The position numbers and the translations under genes are program-made. The notes under the pieces are model-generated. The model was not told the origin of the DNA, did no database searches, and saw only the letters and a list, made by a program, of their open reading frames with translations. Positions 61,803 to 64,000 of a stretch of DNA of 64,000 bases are shown piece by piece. Every line of letters starts with the position of its first letter. The first letter of the stretch is position 1. Origin of the DNA: Tanytarsus gracilentus (lineage: Eukaryota; Arthropoda; Insecta; Diptera; Chironomidae); assembly GCA_038502055.1 (NCBI GenBank), contig JAXRKN010000044.1, forward strand, positions 10,809,501-10,873,500, given 5' to 3'.

Positions 61803-63897
61803 ATGAAAAATAATTATAAACAATTGTCGGCATCACCAACTGGCCATCTCTCGACTAATTTTAAACGCTCAGCATCGCACGCCTTAAGATCGTCTTTCCG
61901 CATACCGGTGAAGAAGAATCGGACAAACTGTCAATTTAATGCGCTCAATTTAGACCAATTGCCCACGTTTGTTCCGCCAAAGGCACTTAAGCTCTTGCAG
62001 ATTGATTTGCCGCCTCTCAATAAATTCGATAACGTCGATAAATTAATAAAGCCGACAATGAATGTCAGCGAGAAGCCAATTAAAATTGCCACAATTAGAA
62101 AAAGATCTGTTTGGGCTAACGCGAGTACGAGTAAGTGTGTGATGGGATGTTTGAAATTTTTAACGGACAAAAAAAATTAAGAGAGTTAATTGAATTTTTT
62201 CTATTCAATATTTTTTACACGACCGTAGTTATAAAATCAAAAAAAGTCATTCATGCGACCTCAAAACAAATTTTCATGATTGAATAATTGCGGTCAACAA
62301 ATGACCTATATTCATTTTTTTCGCATAGCTATGACATATTTCGCACATTGATCATAACTACATGAGTCTCTCATTCATCTCACAGTACTCAATTATAGTT
62401 TTATCTTATCGCACGCGACTTACAAACCGTTTCGATTGTTTTAAAATTTTTCTTCATAGAAATTAGCTTGCCATCGAGTCATCAAAATGAAAATGTCGTG
62501 AAAAGCAGTGAAGATAAAAAGAGCGAAAAAATGCATATCGGAGGATTTAATTTTCTCCAGCAAAATAAAGCGACGAATGCTGTTGAAAGTGATGTTGTAA
62601 GCTCATCTAATGGAGTGCTAAAGGAATTCAATAAAAACACCGCGACTACTACGACAAGTGAAAACTTCAAGGTTAATAAAAAGTATAAATATGGTCATGT
62701 GAACAAGAGTTTCGAGCCGAGTTCCGCTTATGGTAAGTGTGTAATTGCATGGTTTTAATTAAATTAAGTGCAACCTAGATGACCATTAAAAAAATTGAAA
62801 ATTATGTAAAAAAACCGTTAAATTTTTAATTTATTTTTAGCACTTTTTGAGTGTGTCGAGGAAAATCAATATGAAAACCTCAAAACTCTTCTCGAACAAA
62901 AGCATCTCAACGTCAATGCGTTGAACAACGATGGTTTTTCAGTGTTGGATCTCGCGGTGCTTCTCAATAGCCGACAAATCACAAAAATTCTCCTCCAGCA
63001 TGGCGCTCAAACCGGCAATTTTCCACCCGAAAACATCGAAAGTCATCTCAATGCACTTCTGGCCGAAAGCGAAAAAAAACTCTCGCAAATTAACTCCTCG
63101 TCGACATCATCGAGCGGTCAAATTAGCGTGGGATTGGAGTCGGAGAAAATCATCGTCGAGAGGCGAATTAAATTGATAAGAAAAATGATTAACGGCTGGC
63201 AGCGACTTCGTGCACCCGATCCTCCCTTCTCGTTTACTATCGGTAAGTCGAAAATTTGTCCACAATACAATTGCGAATATTTTTTCACAGTAAATAAAGC
63301 ACTCATAATTTTTTATGTGTATTTGATAATCTCGACAACAAAAGAAAAATACAAACTTTAAACTCATTTTGATACATTTTTTATCGCACACAGATGTGGT
63401 CGGAACAAACTCAGTTCTGATCAAGATATTGGAGCCAATTGAGGAGACGATATGCACAACATTTCGAGGTGAGTAAATGTTTTTTATTTGACACCCATCA
63501 AAACGTGTAACAACTGCTAATGATGATCTGTTTCATTGTGTTTTTAATTTTTCTTCTCATTTGTAGTTCAATATTCGCCTCGGGAAGACTTTTCAATTGT
63601 TATTGCGGAGAAGACAATCAGCGAGTGGAATATTTTTCAAGGAACAATGGGAGTGAATTTCCTACTGGACAATCTAGTGCAACGTAGAAGATATTTTTTT
63701 AGAGCTTGTAGTGGAAATTTAAAAGGACATGGAACGTACAAAATTTCAAATCCACTAAGCGTCGTTCCATCAAGCTGGAAAGATATTGAAGAGAATCCTC
63801 GAGATTCATTATTTTTGGCACAACGTGATACCCTCGAAAACATTTTCAAAAATGTGCAGCATACGAGAATCGACGAACCTTCTTGCGAGGATCAAAG
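61803..63897 (+). CDS. wake: Wide awake / banderuola (ANKFN1 family), 5' part
   Basis: Wake is a cytoplasmic ankyrin-repeat and fibronectin-III protein acting downstream of the clock in sleep timing; the same gene (banderuola) also affects neuroblast asymmetric division. Five exons are visible, 61803-62130, 62460-62732, 62841-63242, 63394-63468 and 63567-63897; the last ends at a GTGATT donor in phase 2 and the gene runs past the window. The first 200 residues are Ser/Lys/Asn-rich and disordered. Exon 3 starts an ankyrin region (VNALNNDGFSVLDLAVLLNS, ITKILLQHGAQTG). It then has a basic helix with RRIKLIRKMINGWQRLRAPD. Exons 4-5 form the FN3-like domain (SVLIKILEPIEE, RVQYSPREDFSIV, RRRYFFRACSGNLKGHG) followed by SVVPSSWKDIEENP. 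The start was chosen as the first in-frame ATG; an upstream leader exon is possible. Confidence 0.88.
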
Positions 63898-64000
63898 GTG
63901 ATTAAAATAATTTTATCTTAATCTTTGAATTTAATTAAAAGTTGAAACGATAAGAATTAAAATTTTATATCTAGGATTTAAATTTATTAATCCTAGATTT
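63898..64000. other. Start of the next wake intron
   Basis: Intron sequence after the donor at 63898. A short inverted pair (AAATCTAGGATTTAA and the AATCCTAGATTT at the window end) is visible but is small and AT-rich. Confidence 0.5.

Overview
This window looks like nuclear DNA of a dipteran insect, probably a nematoceran (midge- or mosquito-like) fly. It is AT-rich, most introns are about 50-70 bp, splice sites are GT-AG (with one GC-AG case), and the recognisable genes are insect families: a gustatory receptor, a beaten-path Ig protein, PSI, purple/PTPS, brain-washing-type ceramidase, Patched-related, p115 and wide awake. The species call is inference from gene content and style. All multi-exon models were assembled by hand from splice sites, reading phase and family conservation, with no transcript data.

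Layout. 1-1338 (+): 3' part of a gustatory receptor. 1339-5863: intergenic, holding a non-autonomous hAT-like transposon (3555-4991) with an 8-bp target duplication. 5864-21031 (-): a seven-exon beat-family gene with an 8.4-kb first intron; two of its introns carry repeat elements (about 6664-7588 and 8628-9462). 21032-25306: intergenic with no gene seen. 25307-26856 (-): SMYD4-like SET/MYND gene. 27020-27978 (-): Sf3b4. 28250-30769 (+): the KH-domain splicing regulator PSI, divergent from Sf3b4 across only 271 bp. 33148-33735 (-): an open but decayed RecQ-helicase relic. About 34060-34330: another copy of the intronic repeat family. 34758-35168 (-): an unrecognised ORF. 35748-36314 (+): 6-pyruvoyl tetrahydropterin synthase behind a TATA box. 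37161-38522 (-): alkaline ceramidase. 39820-51853 (-): ten-exon Patched-related gene. 56387-59149 (+): p115/Uso1. 61803-63897 (+, runs off the window): wide awake/banderuola (ANKFN1 family).

How the genes relate. The centre (25.3-30.8 kb) is a compact block in which a histone-methyltransferase-like gene, the U2-snRNP subunit gene Sf3b4 and PSI sit close together; the last two probably share a promoter and both act in pre-mRNA splicing. The other genes are sparse, with large introns or intergenic space, and no operon-like logic is expected.

The least ordinary content is (i) a 120/129-bp repeat family present in four places inside at least three different host elements and (ii) a RecQ-derived ORF that lost its Walker-A lysine yet stays open for 195 codons. 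No RNA genes, CRISPR arrays or viral genes were recognised.
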